NCBI RefSeq assembly: GCF_017115105.1
Contig: NZ_JABXKH010000042.1
Coordinates: forward strand, 124,001-188,000
Source of the DNA: Nostoc sp. NMS2
GTDB lineage: Bacteria; Cyanobacteriota; Cyanobacteriia; Cyanobacteriales; Nostocaceae
Reading direction: 5' to 3'
DNA: 64,000 bases
How positions within the stretch are numbered: the stretch's first letter is position 1; each line of letters begins with the position of its first letter. Shown here in pieces: positions 35,988-45,600 of the stretch. A program made the position numbers and the translations under genes. A model generated the notes under the pieces. That model had not been told where the DNA came from, did not search any database, and worked only from the letters and a program-made list of their open reading frames with translations.

Positions 35988-36045
35988 AATTCGTAATTCG
36001 TAATACTTCGACTTCGCTCAGTACAAGTTCGTAATTCGTAATTAG
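35988..36045. repeat. TTCGTAA heptamer repeat
   Basis: TTCGTAATTCGTAA, an interruption (TACTTCGACTTCGCTCAGTA), then TTCGTAATTCGTAATTAG. Same heptamer family as at 12601 and 25665. The interruption resembles the CTTCGGCTTACCTCGACTTC-type sequence near 47040 (read on the other strand). Confidence 0.75.
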
Positions 36046-36189
36046 AATACACAGGTTGTTCTGTTTGGTTAAGTAAGACATTTTTCTAAGGTTTTGTATC
36101 ATAGTAGTTCTGAAATATATAGTTTTAGTTACGGGTGCATAATATTGTTATCTAACTAATAAGAAAGTGTAATCATCAATAAATTAATT

Positions 36190-37545
36190 TTAATCAGAAG
36201 TATTGGATGTATTGTTATTTGCATGAAAAAGTCTTAAATCTGCTTTTAAAAAATCAACAAATTGTCTTGCTGTGCGTCCAGAACGTCCGTTGTGGCGAGT
36301 TGCCCACTGTAATGCTTGAAACTCCAACTCTTCTTGGGTAATATTAATTTCAGCTTGTGCCGTTAGATGTTGTACAATCTTCAAATAAGTTTTTTGATCG
36401 GCTGGTTCAAAGGTCAAGGTTAAACCGAAGCGATCGCTAAACGAAAGTTTCTCCTGCATCGTATCCCAAGCATGGATTTCCTCATTATCCTTGGGAGTAG
36501 GTCTATCCACAAAAAATTCCCGTATCAGGTGGCGGCGATTGGAAGTCGCATACACAACTACATTTTGCGGCCGCGCGGTTAAATTACCTTCTAAAACTAC
36601 CTTGAGCGCTTTAAAGGCATCATCATCTTCTTCAAAGGAAAGATCGTCAACAAAGATAATAAATTTTTGTGACACTCCTCGTAAATGTTCCACAATTTCT
36701 GGTAAGTCTTTTAAATCAGATTTTGTTACTTCTAACAAGCGGAGGCTGCGATTACTATATTCATTTAACAAAGATTTCACTAAAGAAGATTTGCCAGAAC
36801 CGCGACTACCGTAAAGTAATACATGGAGTGCCATCTCTCCTGATAATAAAAACTCTGTATTTTTTAGCAAAGCATCTCTTTGAGACTCGTAACCTACAAG
36901 CGCACTCAGCTTAACCGGATCAGAATATGGGATACCGATAAACTGCCCAGCTTGCCAACGTAAAGCGCGATATTCTGCAAATAAACCAGAGCCACATTGC
37001 CGATAATAAGCCGCTAACTCTTCTACAGCATCACCCCAATTATCTAATTCTTGTAGATATGTAGCGAACTTTGTCTCTACTCCTACCAATTCTTGCTCTT
37101 TATACCACACTACTGGCGAAATCGGCATGTGAGCTACGCTTTGTATCCACTCACTCAAAGAGGCGCTGCTACATTCATAAAGACTTTGCAATATTTGTAA
37201 ATCATGCTGTACTGCTGCTAATAAAGCTGGGGGCAATTCTTTAAATTCTTTCACTTGGGCCAGTTTTGTAAAAGGATTCTTAGAGAAGAGAAGTTGAGTA
37301 ATTAAATAGTCTTCCCAGGTTTGATTTTTAGCAGCCAAAGCGTGGAAGTAACTACCGTAGGCTTGGAGACAACCCCGTGCATCGGAATCGGTGTAACGTA
37401 TAGCTTGCAACAGTTCCAGAAATGCCATCCCCACTTCGCCTTGGAGAACAGACTGGTACAGTAAAAGTGAGGCTGCTTGACGCTGGAGATATTGGACTTT
37501 TGTATATGAAGAAGTACTTGTTATTGGCATCGCTTGATTATCCAT
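36190..37545 (-). CDS. DUF815-like AAA+ ATPase
   Basis: 451 residues. The N-terminal half is helical and unassigned. The C-terminal half matches the DUF815 family: LVGYESQRDALLKNTEFLLS, Walker A GSRGSGKS at 246-253, Walker B FIIFVDDLSFE, YATSNRRHLIREFF (sensor 1) and FSDRFGLTLTFEP (arginine-finger region). A C-terminal lid domain follows. DUF815 ATPases are widespread single-gene ATPases of unknown role. It lies upstream of the coiled-coil/TerB-C gene on the same strand with a 205-bp gap, so co-expression is possible but not shown. Confidence 0.85.
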   Translation of the reverse strand: MDNQAMPITSTSSYTKVQYLQRQAASLLLYQSVLQGEVGMAFLELLQAIRYTDSDARGCLQAYGSYFHALAAKNQTWEDYLITQLLFSKNPFTKLAQVKEFKELPPALLAAVQHDLQILQSLYECSSASLSEWIQSVAHMPISPVVWYKEQELVGVETKFATYLQELDNWGDAVEELAAYYRQCGSGLFAEYRALRWQAGQFIGIPYSDPVKLSALVGYESQRDALLKNTEFLLSGEMALHVLLYGSRGSGKSSLVKSLLNEYSNRSLRLLEVTKSDLKDLPEIVEHLRGVSQKFIIFVDDLSFEEDDDAFKALKVVLEGNLTARPQNVVVYATSNRRHLIREFFVDRPTPKDNEEIHAWDTMQEKLSFSDRFGLTLTFEPADQKTYLKIVQHLTAQAEINITQEELEFQALQWATRHNGRSGRTARQFVDFLKADLRLFHANNNTSNTSD

Positions 37546-37555
37546 CAGTGAAAAA

Positions 37556-37611
37556 GCAGGGGAGCAAGGAGCAGGGAGCAGGGGAGCAGGGAGCAGGGGA
37601 GCAGGGAGCTT
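37556..37611. repeat. GAGCAGGGAGCAGGG purine-tract repeat
   Basis: Tandem variants of GGGGAGCAGGGAGCA just upstream of the DUF815-like gene. Only the purine arm of the tract-repeat family is present here. Confidence 0.8.
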
Positions 37612-37734
37612 TTGCCCACAATGGGTTTGTAGCTTTTCCCTTGCCTCTTATCAACTGTGTGATGTAGCTATTTAGCTATGGTAAATTGTCTGCTGACCTT
37701 GGCAGTAAAGTCAAAATCTACAGATGTTTTAACA

Positions 37735-38055
37735 ATGAATTTAAGTATAATTGCTGCTTTCGCCTACGGCATATTAGCGATCGCTGGTGGCATTATTGGC
37801 TATATTCAAGCTAGAAGTAGGGTTTCACTGTTAAGTGGTGGCATTAGCGGTTTATTGCTAATACTTGCCGCTTACTTTCAACTCCAAGGACAAACCTGGG
37901 GTTCAATTTTAGCAGTGTTAGTTACTGCTGTTTTAGTGGTAGTTTTTGCAGTTCGACTAGCTAAAACACGTAAGTTTATGCCGGCGGGATTAATGACGAT
38001 TTTAGGGATGTTGGTCTTGGTGGTGATGGTAAATCAAATGGTGGCTTTAAGGTAG
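37735..38055 (+). CDS. TMEM14-family small membrane protein
   Basis: 106 residues from ATG 37735 (MNLSIIAAFAYGILAIAGGI). Four hydrophobic segments cover nearly the whole length, with the family's Gly-rich pattern GGIIGYIQARSRVSLLSGGISG and KTRKFMPAGLM. TMEM14/UPF0136 relatives include chloroplast FAX fatty-acid exporters, so lipid transport is a possibility. The longer frame from 37678 adds a polar stretch and is not preferred. Confidence 0.85.
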   Translation: MNLSIIAAFAYGILAIAGGIIGYIQARSRVSLLSGGISGLLLILAAYFQLQGQTWGSILAVLVTAVLVVVFAVRLAKTRKFMPAGLMTILGMLVLVVMVNQMVALR

Positions 38056-38102
38056 CATCAGTCTACAAGCAATAATCACCTTCCTGTTTTTTTCAAGAGT
38101 AT

Positions 38103-38267
38103 GCATTCACAATGCAAGCCGACGCATTCACAATGCAAGCCGACGCATTCACAATGCAAGCCGATGCATTCACAATGCAAGTTAACGCATTCACAATGCA
38201 AGGCAACGCATTCACAATGCACAGTATTGCCAAATGAAATCCGCTACGAGTTAATGAAATGCTGTAG
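38103..38267 (-). repeat. 21-bp tandem repeat with conserved head, copy 2
   Basis: Read on the minus strand, directly after the stop codon of the fructosamine kinase gene comes CTACAGCATTTCATTAA and a head matching that at 6009. It is followed by about five and three-quarter 21-bp units (+ strand form GCATTCACAATGCAAGCCGA plus one base). The units match copy 1 except for a few positions. The array stays open in one frame, coding a repeated NASACIV, but this is not credible as a protein. Confidence 0.9.
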
Positions 38268-39128
38268 TTAGCGCAGAATCTGCTCAATCATCCGGTTCGC
38301 TTGGGAAGCATAACCGCCCCCGAATAAATTGAAGTGATTCAAAATGTGATAAAGGTTATAGAGTGTTTTTCTCTGCTCATAGCCTGCATCTAAAGGAAAA
38401 ACTTCGTTATAACCTTTGTAAAAAGCTGCGGGGAACCCACTAAATAATTCTGTCATGGCAATATCAACTTCGCGATCGCCAAAATAAGTTGCCGGATCAA
38501 AAATCACGGGTTCTCCTGAGTTGGTACATCCAGCATTTCCACCCCATAAATCGCCATGCACTAAAGAAGGTTGCACCTGGTGCGCCAATAGTTCAGGGAT
38601 AGCTGCTAGTAATTTTTCTTCCTGGGGGAAATTTCCTCCCCGTCGCCTTGCTAACTGAAATTGATAACCCAGGCGATGTTTAAGATAAAATTCTGTCCAG
38701 TCTGCTGTCCAAGTATTGATTTGGAGCGTTGAACCAATGGTATTGTTAATTTTCCAACCAAAACCTTGACTACTGCTAGCTTGATGCATCGTCGCCAACT
38801 TGCGCCCCATCTCTTCCCACGAATTGCTGTTGCCATTACCAAGTTCTAACCATTCCAGCACCATGTAGCTAGAATTATCAGCTACACCCCAGCAAATAGG
38901 TTTGGGGATGCGAATACTAGCTGTTGCTAGCATTTCCTTTAAACCCAATGCCTCAGCCTCAAACATGGCAATTTGGGATGCAAGGTTCAGCTTGACAAAG
39001 TAGATAATCTCACCATTAGAAACAGCATAACCTTGGTTGATACATCCGCCACCAACCGATCGCCGTTGCTGACTCTGAAATTTTTCGCCAGTCACTTGGG
39101 TAATATGGGTGTCGATTTGAGTCCACAT
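38268..39128 (-). CDS. Fructosamine kinase family protein
   Basis: 286 residues, phosphotransferase fold related to choline and aminoglycoside kinases. Motifs: GGCINQGYAVSNGEIIYFVK at the N-lobe, VLEWLELGNG at the hinge, catalytic loop SLVHGDLWGGNAG and EPVIFDPATYFGDREVDIAM. The family phosphorylates sugar adducts on protein amines (ketosamines or ribulosamines), leading to deglycation. Length is typical. The 21-bp repeat element begins immediately after its stop codon. Confidence 0.93.
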   Translation of the reverse strand: MWTQIDTHITQVTGEKFQSQQRRSVGGGCINQGYAVSNGEIIYFVKLNLASQIAMFEAEALGLKEMLATASIRIPKPICWGVADNSSYMVLEWLELGNGNSNSWEEMGRKLATMHQASSSQGFGWKINNTIGSTLQINTWTADWTEFYLKHRLGYQFQLARRRGGNFPQEEKLLAAIPELLAHQVQPSLVHGDLWGGNAGCTNSGEPVIFDPATYFGDREVDIAMTELFSGFPAAFYKGYNEVFPLDAGYEQRKTLYNLYHILNHFNLFGGGYASQANRMIEQILR

Positions 39129-39804
39129 GATTGAATTGGGGATGAGGGAGTCGCTACTTTATGACAGGTTAGTGTTGGAGGTGCTGTTGATGCTAATTTG
39201 TCCATTACTAGTTTAGATAAGCTACCACAAACTCATGTTGCACGACGCAATTTTCAAAATAGTGTCTTCCATCGTTGTCTCTCAAATTACCTTCTCCACT
39301 GCTTGATTTTTAAATACCTACCCTTGAAAGGACAAGTCTCCCCCCTCTCCCTTGTCTCTTCTTAATGCCCCCCTGCCCCCTTCCTTGTAAATTGCAGTTT
39401 TTAGCTAACTCACAGCCAAATATCATGAAAACTTGACATTGCCACTAGCGGCAATACGATGCTAGCTCAAAATGTCATAGTTTCATGACAATAAGATCCC
39501 AGAAAAGCTTATAAATTCGTAATATACGTAAAAAAGCTATAGAAACCACTTGATCCCTAGATATGCTTAGTGGTTAATATTGACTTAACAAACAGAACTT
39601 CTTCGATCCCAAAGAAATGCTAACTTTGGCATAACCAGGAATTAGTTAGAAGTTACCTCAATTTAAAAACAGATTAAAAAACTTAAAACTGGGCAACACC
39701 AGGAGTCAGTAATAAGAAATTCATCTGGATGTGGATGAGCTTTTACATAGCATTCTTTAACCAGGGGAAATCATTTACCGCTTACACTACTGGAGGCCAA
39801 ATTA
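39129..39804. other. Intergenic region upstream of the DUF4912 gene
   Basis: No gene is supported. A C-rich stretch (CTCCCCCCTCTCCCTTGTCT, near 39340-39385) is a half-member of the tract-repeat family. Further on, GCCACTAGCGGC near 39440 and TGTCATAGTTTCATGACA near 39471-39488 are short inverted repeats that could be operator sites. GGAGG about 11 bases before 39805 is the ribosome site. Confidence 0.5.
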
Positions 39805-41067
39805 ATGGCAAAAGAACGCCCGCCACTAGAAGAGATGACCTTACGGCAACTACGAAGAGTTGCTAGCGAATATAGCATCTCTCGCTATAGCCGAATGCGT
39901 AAATCACAATTGCTGGCATCAATTTTAGAAGTCCAGCGAAGCAAAACTTTGCTCAGTCCATCTCGTTCATTGGAGGCACAGGAAACCGTGGAAGCTGCTA
40001 AGTTTGAATTAGGTCAGGAAGATCGTACAGGTGGATCTCTAGCTGATGTTGATGAAGGACTCGCAGATTTGCCTTCTGGCTATGGTGACAGCCGGATTGT
40101 CCTCTTACCGCGCGATCCACAGTGGGCTTATACTTACTGGGATATCCCCAATGAACATAAAGAGGAACTGCGCCGCCAAGGGGGACAACAACTCGCACTA
40201 CGGATTTATGATGTCACCGACATCAATATCGAATACCAAAGTCCCCACAGCATTCAAGAATATCCTGCTGATGAACTAGCTAGAGAATGGTATTTACCAG
40301 TTCCAGTTAGCGATCGCGATTATGTGATAGATATCGGCTATCGTGCTGCTGATGGTCGCTGGTTAGTACTAGCTCGTTCTACTAAAGTACATATTCCCCC
40401 CGTCTATCCTTCAGACTGGATTGAAGATGTCTTCATCACTGTCAACTTTGAAGAAGATTTGCGCGCTAAGACTCAGTACGAACTAGTTCCCCCCGCCAAA
40501 AAGATTGCAGCTACTACCGCCAATGGTAATGCTGTGAATACCAACGGCAATCCTATCTACGACCAAATCTTTGGTTTAGCCGAATCTGCCGAAGCACTAC
40601 GGGTTGCTGGTTCTATCTTCGGTTCTCAGCATCAAGTACCAGGTTCAGCGCGTCCAGAACAAGCCCTTAGTTCCTACATTTTCCCATCTGGTGTAGGTAT
40701 GTGGGCAGTTCCCACCGTCTCAGGCTTAACCGCTTCCGGTGCAGGAATGTCAGGTGTTGGCTTCTCCGCTTCCGCCGTCCCAGTGCGTCCGCGAAAGTTC
40801 TGGTTAATCGCCGATGCAGAATTGATAGTTTACGGTGCAACTGAACCCGACGCTACCGTAACCATTGGCGGCCGTCCAATTCAGCTAAATCCAGATGGGA
40901 CATTCCGCTTTCAAATGTCCTTCCAAGATGGTTTAATTGACTATCCAATTTTGGCTGTAGCTGCGGATGGTGAGCAAACCCGGTCAATTCAGATGAAATT
41001 TAATCGTGAGACACCATCTCGGAATACTAACACCAAAGAAGAAGCTGTTTTAGAATGGTTCTCTTAA
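39805..41067 (+). CDS. DUF4912 protein with Rho-N/SAP-like N-terminus
   Basis: 420 residues. The first 45 (LEEMTLRQLRRVASEYSISR and MRKSQLLASILEVQ) resemble the Rho N-terminal/SAP helix-extended-loop-helix, a nucleic-acid-binding motif. Residues about 90-215 form the DUF4912 domain (RIVLLPRDPQWAYTYWDIPN, EWYLPVPVSDRDYVIDIGYR). A Gly/Ser/Ala-rich spacer follows, and then a C-terminal beta-rich segment (LIVYGATEPDATVTIGGRPI) like a bacterial Ig domain. Common in cyanobacteria; no experimental function known to me. Confidence 0.85.
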   Translation: MAKERPPLEEMTLRQLRRVASEYSISRYSRMRKSQLLASILEVQRSKTLLSPSRSLEAQETVEAAKFELGQEDRTGGSLADVDEGLADLPSGYGDSRIVLLPRDPQWAYTYWDIPNEHKEELRRQGGQQLALRIYDVTDINIEYQSPHSIQEYPADELAREWYLPVPVSDRDYVIDIGYRAADGRWLVLARSTKVHIPPVYPSDWIEDVFITVNFEEDLRAKTQYELVPPAKKIAATTANGNAVNTNGNPIYDQIFGLAESAEALRVAGSIFGSQHQVPGSARPEQALSSYIFPSGVGMWAVPTVSGLTASGAGMSGVGFSASAVPVRPRKFWLIADAELIVYGATEPDATVTIGGRPIQLNPDGTFRFQMSFQDGLIDYPILAVAADGEQTRSIQMKFNRETPSRNTNTKEEAVLEWFS

Positions 41068-41221
41068 GCTGTGGTTATCAGATTAATTTCAGACTGAAAC
41101 TTTAAAGCAAGAATTCAGAATCCAGAATCCAGAAGTCAGAATTAAGAAGACTTTGAAACCCAAGCTTAATAATTTGAACAAAATTAAGAAGCTATAGCAC
41201 CCTTGATTTTCTAATCATTCT

Positions 41222-41262
41222 GGATTCTGACCGGAGGCGGAGCGTCTCCGGCTCCGCTCCTG
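41222..41262. repeat. GC-rich palindromic repeat, copy 1
   Basis: A roughly 39-base sequence with core GGAGGCGGAGCGTCTCCGGC then TCCGCTCC, capable of forming a hairpin. An identical copy occurs at 42461-42500. The flanks (CAGAATCCAGAATCCAGAAG nearby) are also repeated. Confidence 0.85.
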
Positions 41263-41293
41263 ACTTCTGAATCCTTACATTTTAAATTATTCC

Positions 41294-41322
41294 CCGCTAT
41301 AGTAATTCTGTAGCGGTTTTTT
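41294..41322 (+). terminator. Hairpin with T-run directly before the lipoprotein gene
   Basis: CCGCTA-TAGTAATTCTG-TAGCGG followed by six T residues: a good rho-independent terminator for the DUF4912 gene. It ends only 7 bases before the ATG of the next gene. Confidence 0.75.
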
Positions 41323-41329
41323 GTATTAT

Positions 41330-42256
41330 ATGTCAACAAAAAAATTATTTTTATTATTTATCTCGATAATTGGTGCAAGCTTGTTATCAGGTTGTCAACA
41401 GATTGAAGCAAATTCAGTCCCCAAAGCATCTAAAACTTGCCCTGGCAAAGATCCTAAATTCAGTATCGATTTTTTTAAAACCAATAATCAAGGTAAAAAA
41501 AATTCCAAAGGTATTAATAATGTGATTATTTTTAATCCAAAATCAGCAAAATTAGATTTTAAAGTTAATGTTGGTCTATCTCATAAACTCTACGCCAAAG
41601 ATGCCAAAGGTAAACTGCGTAAAGAATACATTCCAAAACAGTTTCATGAACTCATCAGCGATGAGAATGCCAAATTAAACGGACAGCTACCCATTGCCGC
41701 AATTAATGCCGACTACATAGGTACTGATAATAAACCACAAGGCTTAAATGTCTCTCGTGGTGTAGAGTATTCAGGAGCATTTAAAAACAAGCGTTCTTCC
41801 TTTGGGATATCAGGAGGTACACCCAACCAAAGGCAGGCTACTATCCAAGCCGGTAGAAGAGAGAACGATATTCTCAATTATAATTTAGTGGGCGGTAATG
41901 GCAGATTCTATCGTCAGGGTAAGTTTAAAGATATTTGTCAAGATTTGGGAGAATTTGCTTGTAAAAATGCGACTAATCGTTCTCTGGCAGCTATCACTAA
42001 TCAAGGTTATGTAATACTATTAGTTAATGATTTGAAAGCTCATTCAGAGATTGAATTATCTCAACTTAATCAAGAGTTATTGCCAAATATGTTTGATAAT
42101 GTCCTACAAGGCATTGCTAGTAATAACTGTTTAGGTAATATTCAAGAAGGGATTTTATTTGATGGAGGGATGTCTCCAGGATTGCATTATAACCAGAAGA
42201 CTTATGTAGAAAATCTTGGGCCAATTGGTTCAGTTTTTTTGATTTACAAAAAATAA
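41330..42256 (+). CDS. Lipoprotein of the phosphodiester glycosidase (DUF2233/NAGPA-like) family
   Basis: 308 residues. The signal peptide ends in a lipobox (IGASLLSGCQQ), so it is a predicted lipoprotein. The body has INADYIGTDNKPQGLNVSRG and a C-terminal ILFDGGMSPGLHYN. These correspond to the family's N-G-x-F and L-D-G-G-x-S motifs (NAGPA, DUF2233). ATG 41330 is chosen over the TTG at 41321, which lies in a terminator T-run. No Shine-Dalgarno is visible. The substrate is unknown. Confidence 0.75.
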   Translation: MSTKKLFLLFISIIGASLLSGCQQIEANSVPKASKTCPGKDPKFSIDFFKTNNQGKKNSKGINNVIIFNPKSAKLDFKVNVGLSHKLYAKDAKGKLRKEYIPKQFHELISDENAKLNGQLPIAAINADYIGTDNKPQGLNVSRGVEYSGAFKNKRSSFGISGGTPNQRQATIQAGRRENDILNYNLVGGNGRFYRQGKFKDICQDLGEFACKNATNRSLAAITNQGYVILLVNDLKAHSEIELSQLNQELLPNMFDNVLQGIASNNCLGNIQEGILFDGGMSPGLHYNQKTYVENLGPIGSVFLIYKK

Positions 42257-42276
42257 AACAGTTGAAAATTATCGAA

Positions 42277-42545
42277 CAGAATTCAGGAGTCAGGACGGGC
42301 TAAACGCCCCGCTATCGCTAACAGAATAATGCCTCCGGCACGCTCTTCGCGTTCAGAATGAATTCTGTATGACTGGCGGATGAATAACCGGGTTGAAGAC
42401 CACCAAATCTACGATTTGGTGGTCTTCAAGATAGTCGCGGGTCTGAATCCCCGACTGATTTATTCTGACCGGAGGCGGAGCGTCTCCGGCTCCGCTCCTG
42501 TTAGCGGTAGCGGGGGTTTAGCCCATTCAGAATAGCTGAATTCTT
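42277..42545. repeat. Composite palindromic element with 27-28-bp inverted ends
   Basis: GGGCTAAACGCCCCGCTATC (42297 onward, to 42323) is an imperfect inverted match of 42498-42524 (CTGTTAGCGGTAGCGGGGGT onward). The centre holds a perfect 16-bp hairpin with a 5-base loop (42393-42429, TTGAAGACCACCAAAT stem). The right half includes copy 2 of the GC-rich repeat (42461-42500). GAATTC-containing sequences flank both ends. No ORF is present. It fills most of the spacer before the hybrid kinase. A fragment related to its edge occurs near 57065 (GAATTCAGAACGGGCTAAAC). Confidence 0.8.
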
Positions 42546-42661
42546 CTTCAATTGTATATGTCTTTGAATATCCTCTAAAATGACTCTTTAGGAGCATCAA
42601 AGTCTAATGTAGATGATATGTTGACGAAAAGACGACCACCGATGTAGCCTGTAACCGACGC

Positions 42662-45600
42662 ATGACCAACCGAGAGGAATTAATGAAGAACGAGTCAACG
42701 TCAGCAAGCAACGCCGACGCAAATTTCCTTATCTGCGGGGGTGAAATGGGTGCTAGGATGCGAGAATGTGACTGGTCAAAAACCTCCCTTGGCCCAACAC
42801 AGCAGTGGCCGCAGAGTTTAAAAACTGCCGTGCGAATTATGCTGACTTGCCGCCAACCTATGTTTGTTTGGTGGGGCGAAGAACTGATAAACCTTTATAA
42901 TGACGCTTACAAGGCTATTATTGGCGGCAAACATCCAGAAGCACTTGGGCAGCCAGCTTCCTGCGTGTGGCGGGAAATATGGGATCAGGTTCGGCCTCGC
43001 GCTGAATCAGCAATATTGAATAACGAGGGCACTTACGACGAAGGGCTGCTGCTAATTATGGAGCGCAACGGCTACCCGGAGGAAACCTATTATACTTTTT
43101 CATATAGCCCAGTTCCTAATGACCAGGGTGAAACAGGTGGGATCATCTGTGCAAATACAGATGACACTCAGCGCATAATTGGTGAGCGTCAGTTAGCACT
43201 TTTGCGCGACCTAGCGGCGAAGACAGCAGATGCGCGAACATTCGATGAAGCCTGTACACTGAGTGCAAATTGTCTGGAGAGCAACCCCTACGACCTCCCT
43301 TTCGCAATGATTTATCTGGTTGATCCAGATCAGCAGGAAGTTTTTCTGGCTGGAACGTGCGGCATCGGGCAGAATCATGTAGCCGCTCCTGAAACAGTCA
43401 ATCTGGATTCTGATTCAGTTTGGCCCTTTGCGGAAGTTATCAGAACGCATCAGGCAAAACTGATTTCTAATTTGGAAGTGTCTTTTAGTAGCTTACCCTG
43501 TGGTGTTTGGGAGCGATCGCCCCATCAAGCGATCGCAGTGCCAATTGCACCATCCGGTCAGACAGGAAAAGCTGGTATATTAATTGCTGGGTTGAATCCC
43601 TTCAGGCTATTCGACGATAATTACAGAAGATTCATCGATTTAGTTGCGGCTCAAATTGCAGCCAGCATCGCCAACGCCCAAGCTTACGAGGAAGAACGCA
43701 AACGCGCCGAAGCCTTGGCAGAAATTGATCGCGCTAAAACTGTTTTTTTCAGCAACGTCAGCCACGAGTTTCGTACCCCTCTGACCCTGATGTTGGGGCC
43801 ATTAGAGGAAACCTTAGCTAATTGTGCCACTCTGCTTCCAGCCAACGAACGAGAGCAGTTAGAAATGGTGCAACGGAATGGACTCCGGCTGCTAAAACTG
43901 GTCAACAGCCTGCTAGATTTCTCGCGCATCGAAGCCGGACGGGTTCAAGCTTCTTATGAACCAACCGATCTAGCTACTTTCACAGCAGAACTAGCGAGTG
44001 TATTTCGTTCAGCAGTAGAACGCGCAGGGATGGAATTATCAGTCAATTGTCCTTCCCTTCCAGCACCAGTGTATGTAGATCGGGAAATGTGGGAAAAGAT
44101 TGTTCTTAACCTGCTCTCGAATGCCTTCAAGTTCACGATGGCTGGAAAAATCGCGGTAAGCTTGCAGTGGGCAAACGAACATATTGAGTTTGTAGTTAAA
44201 GATACAGGAATCGGTATCCCAGCCGAAGAAATCCCCCATCTTTTTGAACGATTCCACCGCGTCAAAGGGGCGCAAGGACGAACTTTTGAAGGGTCAGGAA
44301 TTGGATTATCACTGGTGCAAGAATTGGTGCAAATGCATGGCGGAACAGTCATGGCGACAAGTGTTTTAAGAGCAGGTAGTTGCTTTACTGTATCAATTCC
44401 AACGGGATATGCTCATTTGCCTCTAGACCGGATTAGCGCCCCTCGAACCTTAGCTTCAACTGCATTAGGTGCAATACCCTATCTAGAAGAAGCTCTGCGT
44501 TGGCTGCCGGAAGAAGAGAGCAGGGGGAGAAGAGAAGCAGGGGGAGAAGAAATAATTCAAGAAGACTACACATATATAAATTCTTCCCCTACCCCCTCTG
44601 CCTCCCCTGCCCCCCTGCCCCTCCGCACCTCTGCCCGAATTCTTCTGGCTGACGATAATGCAGATATGCGCGATTATGTCAAGCGACTGTTAAGTCAGCA
44701 GTATGAGGTGGAATCAGTGGCGGACGGTTTAGCTGCTTTGGATGCTGCTCGTGGGCGTGTCCCAGATTTGGTACTGACGGACGTAATGATGCCTGGATTA
44801 GATGGCTTTGGACTGCTGCAAGAATTACGAACCGATCCGCAAACGAAAAAAGTTCCCATCATTCTGCTGTCGGCGCGGGCGGGGGAAGAGGCACGGGTGG
44901 AAGGTTTAGAAGCGGGAGCCGATGATTACTTAATTAAACCGTTCTCGGCTCGGGAATTGTTGGCGCGGGTAGAGGCAGCCCTAAAAATGGCTCGTCTCCG
45001 CGAAGAGGGAATGCAACGAGAGCAAGGTCTACGAATTGAAGCTGAGGTGGCAAAAGCACACCTAGAGACTGTCCTTGCTGGCATCCAAGACCAATTTTTT
45101 GTGTTGGATCGGGAGTGGCGTTATACCTTTGTCAACGATCGCGTCGCAGAAGTTGTGGGCATCCAAAAGGAAGAGTTGCTAGATCGGATCATTTGGGAAG
45201 TGTTTCCAGATGTGGCCAAAAGCGAGTTTTATACCCAGGTTCATTGGGCGATGGCACAACAGACGGTTGTTCAGTTTGAATACTTTTATCCCCCTTGGCA
45301 ACGCTGGTTTGAGAATCGCGTTTACCCCTTTGGTGAAGGAGTAAGCGTCTTTGTTACAGAGATCAGCGATCGCAAACAGGCAGAGAAAGCACTTCGTGAA
45401 AGCGAAGAACGGTTCCGCAACATGGCTGATAATGCTCCGTTCATGGTTTGGGTAACAGATACCAGTAGCTACTGCACCTATCTGAGCAAAAGCTGGTATG
45501 ACTTTACCGATCAAAGCGAAGAAACGGGTCTGGGATTTGGCTGGTTGAACGCCGTACATCCCGAAGATTACGATGACGTTAGGAATATTTTCCTGGAAGC

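Noticed and set aside
33222-37545. A complete BREX locus
   Set aside because: Only a BrxD-like ATPase is present; there is no PglX methyltransferase, PglZ, BrxC or BrxL nearby.
38103-38222. CRISPR array
   Set aside because: The 21-bp units are directly tandem with no spacers, and no cas genes are in the window.
38093-38287. Minus-strand ORF coding repeated NASACIV
   Set aside because: It is the translation of a 21-bp non-coding tandem repeat; the sister array at 6009 uses the same unit with no start or conserved frame.
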